A stretch of DNA of 64,000 nucleotides from Paraburkholderia agricolaris. GTDB lineage: Bacteria; Pseudomonadota; Gammaproteobacteria; Burkholderiales; Burkholderiaceae. Both the position numbers and the translations under genes were made by a program. The stretch spans positions 2,232,001 to 2,296,000 of the forward strand of contig NZ_QPER01000001.1 in assembly GCF_009455635.1 (NCBI RefSeq), given 5' to 3'. Below the pieces are notes generated by a model that saw only the letters and a program-made list of their open reading frames with translations, was not told the DNA's origin and made no database searches. Below, one piece after another: positions 36,668 through 44,609 of this stretch. Every line of letters starts with the position of its first letter. The first letter of the stretch is position 1.

Positions 36668-38443
36668 TCAACCCGCAAAAGTTGTCTCGGGTATGCCGCG
36701 TACACCGGGAACCTGAATGGCAAAGAGCGAGCCCGAAAGCGGCGCGCTTTTGAGCACGTCCTGCGTGAGCCGCACACGCGCGCTCGTGACATACAGGATG
36801 TCGAGATTGGGGCCGCCGAAGCAGCAACTGGTCGGGCGCGGCACCGGCAGGCGGACGCGCGTCATTTCACGGCCCTCGGGATCGAAACGCGCGATGCACC
36901 ACTCGTCCCACATCGCGATCCAGAGGCAACCCTCTGCGTCGACGGTAAGCCCGTCGGGCGAGCCCGCCGACGCGTCGAACGAGATCAGCGGCTGGCGATT
37001 TTCGATCGTGCCGTTGATGAAATCGAAGTCGTACTGGAACACGAGCTTGCGATGCGAATCGGTGAAATACATGCGCGTATTGTCAGGGCTCCAACCTAGA
37101 CCGTTCGCCACCGTAAAGCCCGTGTCCATCTTGAACCATGAGCCGTCGGGGTCGACCTTGAACAGGTTGCCGCGATTCGGTGCGGCACCCATGTCCATCG
37201 TGCCGACCCACAAGCGACCCATGCGGTCGCACTTGCCGTCGTTGTAGCGATTGCCGGGCCGGTCTGCCTCGGGGTGGGACAGACGCGTCAGCGTGCTGCT
37301 GTCGTCGAGGGTCATCAGTCCCTTGGGCGTCGCGATCAGCAGTCCGCCCGTTGCCTTCGGAATGACGAGACTCACCATCGAGCCGAGCTTCGTTTCGGTA
37401 TCCTTGCCCGTCGCCACGTCGAAGCGGTGAATCGCGGGGGTAAGGATGTCGACCCAGTACAACACTTCGTCACGGGGCGACCAGAGCGGGCCTTCGCCGA
37501 GCAGCGACGGAATCTGACTGACGCAGCGAACCTCGGCGTTCGAATGCATTTCCGGCTGGCCCTTGGCCGTGATCGACATTGAGCGGCCACCTGCGTTGTG
37601 TGAAATCTTGCGGGCTGCGCCAATGACGGCGGCTGACAGACTATGCGCACGCGCCTCATCCAACTGCGCGAAGGTCCCGGAGATCGCGAGCGCGCCGATG
37701 GGCCGCTCTTCGAAATCGAAGATGGGCGCAGCCAATGCGACGGTATCCGCGGAGCTTTCGCAGATGGCCAATGCATAGCCACGCGCGCGCGTCAGATCAA
37801 GTTCGCTCCTCAGCGCGCCGATCGACGTAATGGTGCGCGGACCGAGCGACGGCAATCCGATCGAGTCCAGCAGTTGCTGTTGCTGGCTCGGATCCAGCCA
37901 GGCCATCACCGCCTTGCCCACCGCGCTCGCGTGCAACGCGAGACGCTCACCAACGCCAGGCGAGAGCCGCGCTGACTGGCGCGCCTGCTCGCCGGCGATC
38001 ACGACGGCGCTATGTCCTTCGAGCACGACCAGATGTACGGCCTCGCCAACCTGATCGCGTAACAGAAGCAGTTCGTCCTGAGCGGCAACCCGCAAGTCGA
38101 AGTCGCTCCACACCTCATGCGCCAGTTCGAGAAAACGCAGACCGAGGCGAAAGGTTTTGCCCCCCACGTCGTGCTGGAGCAGTCCTTCACGTTGCAACGT
38201 CGCGAGAATGCGATGCAGCGTGGTGCGCGGCATACCGCACGCATGCAGGAGCTGGGCGAAGGTCATCGGCGCTGGCGCCTTCGACACGATGTTCAGGAGC
38301 GTCATCGCCTTCTCCAGTACACCGATCCCGCCAGCGCTTTTGTCGGCGGCAACAACGGCAGATGCTGCGGCATCTGCCCGTTTCGGGGCCGCTTGTGTGG
38401 CCGGGCGGGGCGTGGCCGGCAGTTTTTCTCTCACAGTGTTCAA
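36668..38443 (-). CDS. IclR regulator fused to SMP-30/gluconolactonase domain
   Basis: A 591-residue fusion. Residues about 40-280 are an IclR regulator: helix-turn-helix MTFAQLLHACGMPRTTLHRILATL, then the ligand domain with HASAVGKAVMAWL and GYALAICESSADTVALAAPIF. After a short linker (RSMSITAKGQPEMHSNAE) residues about 305-590 are an SMP-30/lactonase beta-propeller: LLGEGPLWSPRDEVLYWVDI, NRYNDGKCDRMGRLWVGTMD and GSPDGLTVDAEGCLWIAMW, holding the metal-binding Glu, Asn and Asp. One frame covers both with no stop. It probably senses and hydrolyses a sugar lactone and controls the divergent porin/ABC cluster. Confidence 0.9.
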   Translation of the reverse strand: MNTVREKLPATPRPATQAAPKRADAAASAVVAADKSAGGIGVLEKAMTLLNIVSKAPAPMTFAQLLHACGMPRTTLHRILATLQREGLLQHDVGGKTFRLGLRFLELAHEVWSDFDLRVAAQDELLLLRDQVGEAVHLVVLEGHSAVVIAGEQARQSARLSPGVGERLALHASAVGKAVMAWLDPSQQQQLLDSIGLPSLGPRTITSIGALRSELDLTRARGYALAICESSADTVALAAPIFDFEERPIGALAISGTFAQLDEARAHSLSAAVIGAARKISHNAGGRSMSITAKGQPEMHSNAEVRCVSQIPSLLGEGPLWSPRDEVLYWVDILTPAIHRFDVATGKDTETKLGSMVSLVIPKATGGLLIATPKGLMTLDDSSTLTRLSHPEADRPGNRYNDGKCDRMGRLWVGTMDMGAAPNRGNLFKVDPDGSWFKMDTGFTVANGLGWSPDNTRMYFTDSHRKLVFQYDFDFINGTIENRQPLISFDASAGSPDGLTVDAEGCLWIAMWDEWCIARFDPEGREMTRVRLPVPRPTSCCFGGPNLDILYVTSARVRLTQDVLKSAPLSGSLFAIQVPGVRGIPETTFAG

Positions 38444-38522
38444 GGTGTCGGATCTGCTCGAAATGGAATGCTCTGCGCCGGCATTGTACGCCGAAAGCCT
38501 GTTTACACAGGGTGGGTGTTCT

Positions 38523-38548
38523 ATTGGTTGGGCTTATGACCAACCAAT
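38523..38548. promoter_or_regulatory. Perfect inverted repeat, divergent region
   Basis: ATTGGTTGG (38523-38531) and CCAACCAAT (38540-38548) form nine-base arms around GCTTATGA. It lies 80 bases upstream of the IclR-SMP30 start. This differs in sequence from the TTCC-type sites and could be an autoregulatory operator or another regulator's site. Confidence 0.5.
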
Positions 38549-38600
38549 CGGGCGGATAGCTGACATAAAAAAGCTCTCTTTCCCTACCGTGTCGGTCAAG

Positions 38601-38622
38601 AAATTCCATTGATCGGGAATTT
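38601..38622. promoter_or_regulatory. TTCC-type palindromic operator
   Basis: AAATTCC (38601-38607) and GGAATTT (38616-38622) are perfect arms with an eight-base spacer. The core TTCCATTGATCGGGAA shares TTCCATTGA with the complement of the porin-proximal site. Likely IclR binding site. Confidence 0.55.
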
Positions 38623-38820
38623 CGAATCCAAAATTTTTCACAAATCTGAACGTTTCGCCGCGGCGCAGGCTGCCGTCAATGCACATAAAAACCGCGCCAG
38701 ATACTGGGTTCGCTTCAAATTCCGCCGTAGCCGGCGGGGTTTTGAGCCGGTATACGGGACACCCCTGGGCAAGTTCTCCTTTATTTTTTTCCATCTAATG
38801 GTAGCATTCGCCGCATGTTG

Positions 38821-38835
38821 TTCCGTTCAATGGAA
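38821..38835. promoter_or_regulatory. TTCC-type palindromic operator before porin
   Basis: TTCCGTTCAATGGAA, 25 bases before the porin ATG and overlapping the expected promoter/leader. It is nearly identical to the site in front of GH16, which ties the two transcription units to one regulator. Confidence 0.6.
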
Positions 38836-38860
38836 AATACAGCCGGGGAGACCAGCCCGA

Positions 38861-39886
38861 ATGAAAGTAAAAAAACAGTTGTTCGTCTTGACGATGGCAG
38901 CTTTGGGGGCGTCGCCAGCAATGGCGCAATCGAGTCTGACCATGTACGGCATCGTCGACCTGGAGGTCGGCAAGTACGACGGGAGCACTGCGATTCGTGA
39001 GAACACCGGGGCGACGAGCCGCTGGGGTTTGAAGGGTACGGAAGACCTCGGCGGTGGATACCGCGCTGTTTTCTGGCTGGAGCAGCAGTTCAATCCGAAT
39101 AACGGCACGCTCTACAACTCCACTTCGTTCTTCAGCGGGCGATCGACGGTCGGCCTCGAGGGGTGGTTCGGTCACTTCGTGGTGGGGCGCGACGTGAACG
39201 CGAGCCACTACGTGGAATCGAGCGCCGATCCGTTTGGTCAGGACGGCGTCGCTGCCGGTTATGGCGCGCGAGGCGGTATCTCGCAGGCAAACGGAGGGCC
39301 TGGCCAGATCGATACCGTGCGGACCAACAATTCGGCCAATTACGTCTACACATGGGCCAACCTGACACTGCGCGCGACGGTGGCCGCGCGTGACAGCGCC
39401 ATCCAGGGAGGCGACGGCAGCATTCCGTATTCGGCGTCGCTCGTCTACGAGGACAAGCGTCTGAAGTTGGGCGCGTCGTGGATTCGTCCGCAAAACTACA
39501 ACGCGCACTGGGGCTACACGGCGGGTCAGTACGATTTCGGCTTTGCGCGGCTCTATGCCGGCTATGGCTTCGGTCAGAACACCTATCAGCAAATCATGCA
39601 CAACCAGATGGTGGGTATCGCGATCCCGACTGGGGCGTACGGCATGGTCCGTGGCACGTACTCGCACACCACCGCTTATGGGCACACGATCCAGAGCCGT
39701 AGTGTGCTGGGCTACGTGTACTTCCTTTCGAAGCGCACTTCGGTCTACGCCGATGCCCTCTATGACGCCAATGCGGGCAAATATGCGTACCGCACCGCTA
39801 GCACGACCGGCGTCAATGGCTGGCAGCCGACCGGCACGTCGTCGAGCGGAACGGGCTTTACGGTGGGCCTGAAGCAGGCATTTTGA
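38861..39886 (+). CDS. Gram-negative porin, trimeric type
   Basis: A 341-residue outer-membrane porin with a signal peptide ending SPAMAQ and a mature start SSLTMYGIVDLEVGKYDG typical of Burkholderiales OmpC-like porins. RWGLKGTEDLGGGYRAVFWLEQ is the conserved second-strand block, and the C-terminus FTVGLKQAF ends in Phe for outer-membrane assembly. ATG at 38861 starts the signal peptide; the longer frame from 38609 crosses operator DNA. First gene of the sugar-acid cluster, divergent from IclR-SMP30; probably specific for the cluster's substrate. Confidence 0.92.
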   Translation: MKVKKQLFVLTMAALGASPAMAQSSLTMYGIVDLEVGKYDGSTAIRENTGATSRWGLKGTEDLGGGYRAVFWLEQQFNPNNGTLYNSTSFFSGRSTVGLEGWFGHFVVGRDVNASHYVESSADPFGQDGVAAGYGARGGISQANGGPGQIDTVRTNNSANYVYTWANLTLRATVAARDSAIQGGDGSIPYSASLVYEDKRLKLGASWIRPQNYNAHWGYTAGQYDFGFARLYAGYGFGQNTYQQIMHNQMVGIAIPTGAYGMVRGTYSHTTAYGHTIQSRSVLGYVYFLSKRTSVYADALYDANAGKYAYRTASTTGVNGWQPTGTSSSGTGFTVGLKQAF

Positions 39887-39959
39887 CCGGACGCGTGGCG
39901 CGGCGCGTGTCAGGGATTCCCGATGCCGACATCCCACGAACTCATGTTCAGGAGGCAAA

Positions 39960-41240
39960 TTGATTTCACGCAGACATTTCATCGGCGCGGTGGCGGTCGC
40001 GTCCGGATTGACGGCAGCGGGGGCGAAGGCGCAAAGCCGCGGGATCACGTACGTCGGCTGGTCGCAGGAAGAGGCGGCCAGCAAGCCGACGCTTGCCGCG
40101 CTGTTCAACGGCTATCGTCAGAGCGCGGGCGTATCGCTCGATACGGTCGGTTATCCATGGGCGCAGATGCAGCAAAACGTGCTGCTTCGTTTGCGCTCGG
40201 GCCAGCCCATGGACGTCGTGCAACTGAACGAACGCTGGGTGCCGCAATTCGCGGCAACGAACCGGCTTGTCGATATCGATACTGTGTTTGGCGCGGCGCA
40301 GTTGCGCAATCGCATCAGCAAAGGCGTGCTGGAACTCGGAAGTTACCACGGCAAACAGATGGGACTGCCATGGTCGGCCGGGTCGATCGGCATGGTGGCG
40401 AACGCGAAAGTGCTGCAGGGCGCGGGCGTTGCAAAGCCGCCTGCAACAGTGGATGAATTCCTGAGTGCACTCAAGGCAATCAGGAAAGCGAATCCGGATG
40501 CCGTGCCGTACGCGATGGCCACGAAGAACAACAATGCGTTGAGCCCCGACTTCCAGGTATGGCTATGGACGTTCGGCGGCCACCTGTTCGACAGCAACGG
40601 CAAGGTTGCGGTGGGTAGCCCGGCAGGCGTGAAAACGCTCAGTTTCATGGCGAGTCTCGTCAAGGACGGACTGGCAACGAAAGACGTCGACCGGCCGGAC
40701 GCACGCCGGATGTTCGCGCAGTATCAGACGGGTTTCTATAACGACGCGCCACTCGCACGTGGCTTTGCCCGCAGCAATTCGAGTATCGGTGACAAATTCG
40801 ACGCGCTCGTGATTGCGATGCCGACGCCGGTGATGCGCGCGGGTGATGTACCGCGCTCGCTTGCGCGGGGGCATCTGCTTAGCATTTTCAGCGACGGCAC
40901 GCAGAAGATCGATGCGAACTCGCCGCAAGCGAAGCTGCTCGCATATCTCGCGCTCAACGACGATTCGCAGTTGCGCATTTTCAAGGACATTGGACTCTTT
41001 CCCGTCACGAACAGCGCGCTCGAGAAGCTGGCTACCGACCCGTACGTATCGGTCTGGTCGACGGCGGCACGCCGCGCAACGCGTGACGAGACGTCGTTCT
41101 GGCCGAATGCTGCCGCGCTCACCACGGTGATCGGCGAAGAAGTGCAGGCCGCATTGCTGGCACAGAAGTCACCACAGGAAGCCATTGACAGCATGAGCAA
41201 GCGCTTGCAGGAACAGACAGCGGGTATTTCGAGGTTCTGA
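39960..41240 (+). CDS. ABC sugar transporter substrate-binding protein
   Basis: A 426-residue family-1 extracellular solute-binding protein. It starts with a Tat-like signal (ISRRHFIGAVAVASG; cleavage near AGAKA). The mature part carries GITYVGWSQEEAASKPTL and the QLNERWVPQFAATNRLVDID hinge region of carbohydrate binders. The start is TTG at 39960, chosen because AGGAGG lies four bases upstream and the signal begins there. Followed within one base by the first permease. Confidence 0.88.
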   Translation: MISRRHFIGAVAVASGLTAAGAKAQSRGITYVGWSQEEAASKPTLAALFNGYRQSAGVSLDTVGYPWAQMQQNVLLRLRSGQPMDVVQLNERWVPQFAATNRLVDIDTVFGAAQLRNRISKGVLELGSYHGKQMGLPWSAGSIGMVANAKVLQGAGVAKPPATVDEFLSALKAIRKANPDAVPYAMATKNNNALSPDFQVWLWTFGGHLFDSNGKVAVGSPAGVKTLSFMASLVKDGLATKDVDRPDARRMFAQYQTGFYNDAPLARGFARSNSSIGDKFDALVIAMPTPVMRAGDVPRSLARGHLLSIFSDGTQKIDANSPQAKLLAYLALNDDSQLRIFKDIGLFPVTNSALEKLATDPYVSVWSTAARRATRDETSFWPNAAALTTVIGEEVQAALLAQKSPQEAIDSMSKRLQEQTAGISRF

Positions 41241-41241
41241 T

Positions 41242-42174
41242 ATGAGTGATGCATCCATCGCGTCCGCGGATCCGCCGCGCGAAGTGCGCCGCCATTCGAC
41301 GCTCAAGCAGCACGAGCGCCGGGTCGGTGTGGCGCTTGCGCTCCCCGCGCTGGCAGCGTTCGTCGTCGTCATTCTGACTCCGTTTGTGAAGTCCCTGAAG
41401 CTGTCGCTGTTCAAATACACGATCGATACGCCGGAGCCGCAATTCGTCGGGTTCGAGAACTTCGCCAGACTGTTTCGCGACCCGGTCATCGTCAACGTGT
41501 GCCTGAATACGGTGGTGTTCGTGGTCAGCGCGACGTGCGTGACGTTGGTGATAGCACTTGCGTGGGCGCTAATGATGAATCAGGCCTTCAAGGGACGGGC
41601 GTTGGTGCGCGCGGCGTCGCTGCTGCCATGGGTATTGCCGTCTACGGTGACGGCTTTCCTCGCGGCGTGGATCTTCAACGGTCAGTACGGTGTACTCAAT
41701 GCCATCATGCTTTCGACGGGACTGATATCGGAGCCGGTTATCTGGCTGGCGGAGCGTCACGGCGCGATGGCATGTGTCATCGTCACGAAAGTTTGGCTTT
41801 CCGTGCCACTTTTCATGGCGTTTTTTCTCGCCGGCTTGCAAAGCGTTTCGCAGGACCAGGTCGATGCCGCGCGCGTGGATGGCTGTGAGAATTTTGGTGT
41901 CTTGAGGCACGTGGTACTGCCGCATCTCGCGCCCACCATCATCATCGTGATGATTCTCGGCGCGATGGGAAACCTGCAGGCGTTCGACGTAATTTACGCG
42001 TTGACCCAGGGCGGACCAGTCGGTGCAACCACGATGCTCTCCGTGGAGGTTTACAAGCAGGCGTTCGAGAGCTGGGACATGGGCATGGCATGCGCGATCG
42101 GCGTGTTGTGGTTCGTACTGATTGCCGTACCTACGGTGTTCTATCTGCGTGCGCTGTTCAGGCGGGAGTTGTAA
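41242..42174 (+). CDS. ABC sugar transporter permease (MalF/UgpA type)
   Basis: A 310-residue permease with six membrane helices. The cytoplasmic coupling loop reads DAARVDGCENFGVLRHVVLPHLAPT, a standard EAA motif. The first 30 residues are a polar extension. The ATG is one base after the binding-protein stop and its TAA overlaps the start of the second permease. Confidence 0.9.
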   Translation: MSDASIASADPPREVRRHSTLKQHERRVGVALALPALAAFVVVILTPFVKSLKLSLFKYTIDTPEPQFVGFENFARLFRDPVIVNVCLNTVVFVVSATCVTLVIALAWALMMNQAFKGRALVRAASLLPWVLPSTVTAFLAAWIFNGQYGVLNAIMLSTGLISEPVIWLAERHGAMACVIVTKVWLSVPLFMAFFLAGLQSVSQDQVDAARVDGCENFGVLRHVVLPHLAPTIIIVMILGAMGNLQAFDVIYALTQGGPVGATTMLSVEVYKQAFESWDMGMACAIGVLWFVLIAVPTVFYLRALFRREL

Positions 42175-43016
42175 TGCTGCTCAATCTTCGAACCAGACTG
42201 GCCAGAACGACATTCGTAGCGGCATTCGTGGCTATTGCGGCGTTCCTTTTCCTGCCGATCATGTGGATGGTTATGACGTCGATCAAGCCGCAAGGCGAAG
42301 TCTTCGTACGATTTCCGTCGTTCTGGCCACATGTGCCGACTTTTGAAAATTATCGGAACCTCTTCGCACAAGGCGAGATGGTGGGCTATCTGCGCAACAG
42401 TCTGCTCACGGCGGGCGGCGGCGCGCTGCTCACGGTCACGCTGGCCACCTATGCGGCCTACAGTTTCGCGAAGTTCCGTTATCGCGGACGCAAAACGCTG
42501 ATGGTGCTGATGCTCTCGGCACAGATGTTTCCGTTCGCGATGCTGCTGATTAGCCTCTATCCGATTCTGCAAACTCTCGGTTTGCTCAATACGCGCATTG
42601 GCCTGATCATCGCGTATATCGTGCTGGCGTTGCCGAGCGGCACGTATATGTTGTACAGCTACTTCGTCAACATTCCGAACGAAATCATTGAAGCGGCACG
42701 CACCGATGGCGCGAGCGAACTCTACATCCTGCATCGCATCGTACTGCCTCTGGCGATGCCTGCGCTCGTCACCGTGGGACTGTATTCGTTCATGTGGGCA
42801 TGGAACGATCTGCTGTTTTCACTGACGTTGATCACGTCGCCCGAGCTGCGTACGGTCGGCCCAGGCCTGCTGCTCGGTTACATGGGCGAGGGCAAGAGCG
42901 ATTGGGCCGGCGCGATGGCGGCCTCGGTTGTGAGCTCGTTGCCTGTAGTGACCGGCTTCGCGTTTCTTCAACGCTTCTTCATTCAGGGACTCACGGCCGG
43001 AGCTGTCAAGTCATGA
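42174..43016 (+). CDS. ABC sugar transporter permease (MalG/UgpE type)
   Basis: A 280-residue partner permease. It has the first helix with FLFLPIMWMVMTSIKPQGE and the EAA loop EAARTDGASELYILHRIVLPLAMP. The ATG at 42174 overlaps the TAA of the previous gene. Immediately downstream the expected ATPase gene is present only as a stub, so these permeases need an ATPase encoded elsewhere. Confidence 0.9.
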   Translation: MLLNLRTRLARTTFVAAFVAIAAFLFLPIMWMVMTSIKPQGEVFVRFPSFWPHVPTFENYRNLFAQGEMVGYLRNSLLTAGGGALLTVTLATYAAYSFAKFRYRGRKTLMVLMLSAQMFPFAMLLISLYPILQTLGLLNTRIGLIIAYIVLALPSGTYMLYSYFVNIPNEIIEAARTDGASELYILHRIVLPLAMPALVTVGLYSFMWAWNDLLFSLTLITSPELRTVGPGLLLGYMGEGKSDWAGAMAASVVSSLPVVTGFAFLQRFFIQGLTAGAVKS

Positions 43017-43039
43017 GATTCTTAGACGAGGTTGTGATC

Positions 43040-43340
43040 ATGACGGATACGGCGCAGGGCAGAGGCGGAGCATTGCTGCGGCGATCACTGAGCAAGCAGA
43101 TCGCGATCGAGTACTGCACGCAGAGTATTCGCGGCAATGCCGTTTCGCTCGCGTCGATCGCAACTGAAAGCGCAATACAAGCCGTCAACGAACGCGACAT
43201 GCGCTTAACCGCGAGTGCGGCCCAGTCGGCGCGGATGCGCGACTCCGCGACATGGCCAATACCGTGCTGTTTCTTGCGCCGGATGAAACGTCGTTCGTGG
43301 CGGACGTGGATATCCCCATCTATGGCGACCTGACCTCGCT
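43040..43340 (+). pseudogene. Short-chain dehydrogenase remnant
   Basis: The central and C-terminal parts of an SDR can be read in two frames: SLSKQIAIEYCTQSIRGNAV (the segment after the catalytic Tyr/Lys) then SIATESAIQAVNERDMR, and, in another frame from 43252, MANTVLFLAPDETSFVADVDIP. The N-terminal cofactor domain is missing. A frameshift near 43210-43250 separates the two parts. Probably once oxidised the cluster's sugar. Confidence 0.75.
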
Positions 43341-43423
43341 CGCCGAGCGCGCCACCGGACGCATGACGCGGCTATTGCCGCGAAGCGTTCCAACGAGGAC
43401 AACCCTTATAAAGGAGAAGACAA

Positions 43424-43510
43424 ATGGCTCAAGTTGAGCTGAAAGGAATATGCAGGAGCTTTGGCTCAGTGACCGTGATTCATGGCAACCACCTGCAGTG
43501 TGCCGAACAC
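43424..43510 (+). pseudogene. ABC sugar ATPase, N-terminal stub
   Basis: After an AAGGAGAAG ribosome site the frame MAQVELKGICRSFGSVTVIHG gives the first 20-25 residues of a MalK/UgpC-type ATPase. The Walker A site and everything after it are gone; the sequence jumps straight into the end of an enolase-type gene. The site is where the ATPase of the upstream importer should be. Confidence 0.8.
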
Positions 43511-43661
43511 GAAGCACGGCGTGTTTTCACTCCCCGACGGTCCTGGCGTTGGCAATCAGCCGGATATCGACAAGCTTGATCATTACAAGGTCGATCACAT
43601 CCGCGGCGCGTATCTCGCTGCATATCAGCCCGGATGGATTTCGACCAGGCCTGCATATTGA
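43502..43661 (+). pseudogene. Enolase-superfamily dehydratase, C-terminal remnant
   Basis: In a second frame the sequence reads VFSLPDGPGVGNQPDIDKLDHYKVD and stops at 43659-43661. This corresponds to the end of a mandelate racemase/sugar-acid dehydratase, compare FQLPQGPGLGVEPSDEVW in the intact gene at 44610. It is fused to the ATPase stub by a deletion. Not a recent copy of the intact gene. Confidence 0.65.
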
Positions 43662-43677
43662 GCGTGGAGATCAATCA

Positions 43678-44598
43678 ATGACGAAAAACGACAACGTTGC
43701 ACCCATCCTGGGTGTGTTCCCTGTTTTGCCAACGCCGTTCGATGAACATGGCAAGCCTGATGTCGACAGTATGCGCAGACTCGTGCGCTATCTGATCGAA
43801 GCGGGTGTTGACGGCATGACATATCCGGGTGTCGCGAGCGAGTTCAATCAGCTGACGACGGAGGAGCGGCTGGCTTTGACGAATATTGTACTTGGCGAAC
43901 TCGATGGCCGCCTGCCGTTGGTAGTAGGTGTATCGAGCACCGACATCGAGCAGACCGTTCAGCTCGCACGGGCGGCGGACGAGCATGGTGCGGGCGCGTT
44001 GATGATCGCCGTGCCGCCCGACCGCAAGACGGCCGAAGCGCAGATTGAGTTTTTTTCAGCGGTGACGCGCGCCGTGCCCCGCATGCCAATCGTTTTGCAG
44101 AACGTGCCGGCGCCCGTGGGCGCGGGTCTCGATCCGGACGTGCTGGTGGCCATCCTGAACGCGGTGCCGGGAATTCATTACGTGAAGGAGGAAACGTTGC
44201 CGAGTGGACAGCGGCTCACATCGATCCGGCGCTCGGCACCCCAAACGCTACTCGGCGTCCTGGGTGGCGCGGGCGGCCGTTATATCACCGACGAACTGCG
44301 GCGCGGCGCATGCGGCACGATGCCCGCCATTGAACTGGCGGAAATTCATGTCGCGTTGTTTGCCGCGCATCGTGCGGGTGAGATTGAGCGTGTGCGACAA
44401 CTTTTCACGCGCATGCTGCCGATTCTGAACGTGCAGGCAGTATTTCGCTGGTCGTTGACGAAATATGTGTTGCATCGCCGGGGGCTGATTGCCTGCCGCC
44501 TGCAACGTGCGGCTGGCCCATTGCTCGATAACGAAGATGCCGCCGACGTGGATGCTTTCCTGCACGATATCGAGGATCTCCTCGCACCGAGCCGATAA
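43678..44598 (+). CDS. DapA-family lyase/aldolase
   Basis: A 306-residue TIM-barrel enzyme of the dihydrodipicolinate synthase family. The Schiff-base Lys is in HYVKEETLPSG and the start is GVFPVLPTPFDEHGKPD. The Tyr of the family's YNVP motif is replaced: VLQNVPAPVG. Members outside lysine synthesis act on 2-keto-3-deoxy sugar acids, as aldolases or dehydratases, which fits the neighbouring dehydratase and kinase. ATG at 43678 follows GGAGATCA. It begins 16 bases after the enolase remnant. Confidence 0.85.
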   Translation: MTKNDNVAPILGVFPVLPTPFDEHGKPDVDSMRRLVRYLIEAGVDGMTYPGVASEFNQLTTEERLALTNIVLGELDGRLPLVVGVSSTDIEQTVQLARAADEHGAGALMIAVPPDRKTAEAQIEFFSAVTRAVPRMPIVLQNVPAPVGAGLDPDVLVAILNAVPGIHYVKEETLPSGQRLTSIRRSAPQTLLGVLGGAGGRYITDELRRGACGTMPAIELAEIHVALFAAHRAGEIERVRQLFTRMLPILNVQAVFRWSLTKYVLHRRGLIACRLQRAAGPLLDNEDAADVDAFLHDIEDLLAPSR

Positions 44599-44609
44599 GG
44601 ACACAAGCC

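Noticed and set aside
38795..40108. Minus-strand frame of 437 codons opposite the porin
   Set aside because: Shadow frame; the porin on the plus strand has signal peptide, family motifs and terminal Phe.
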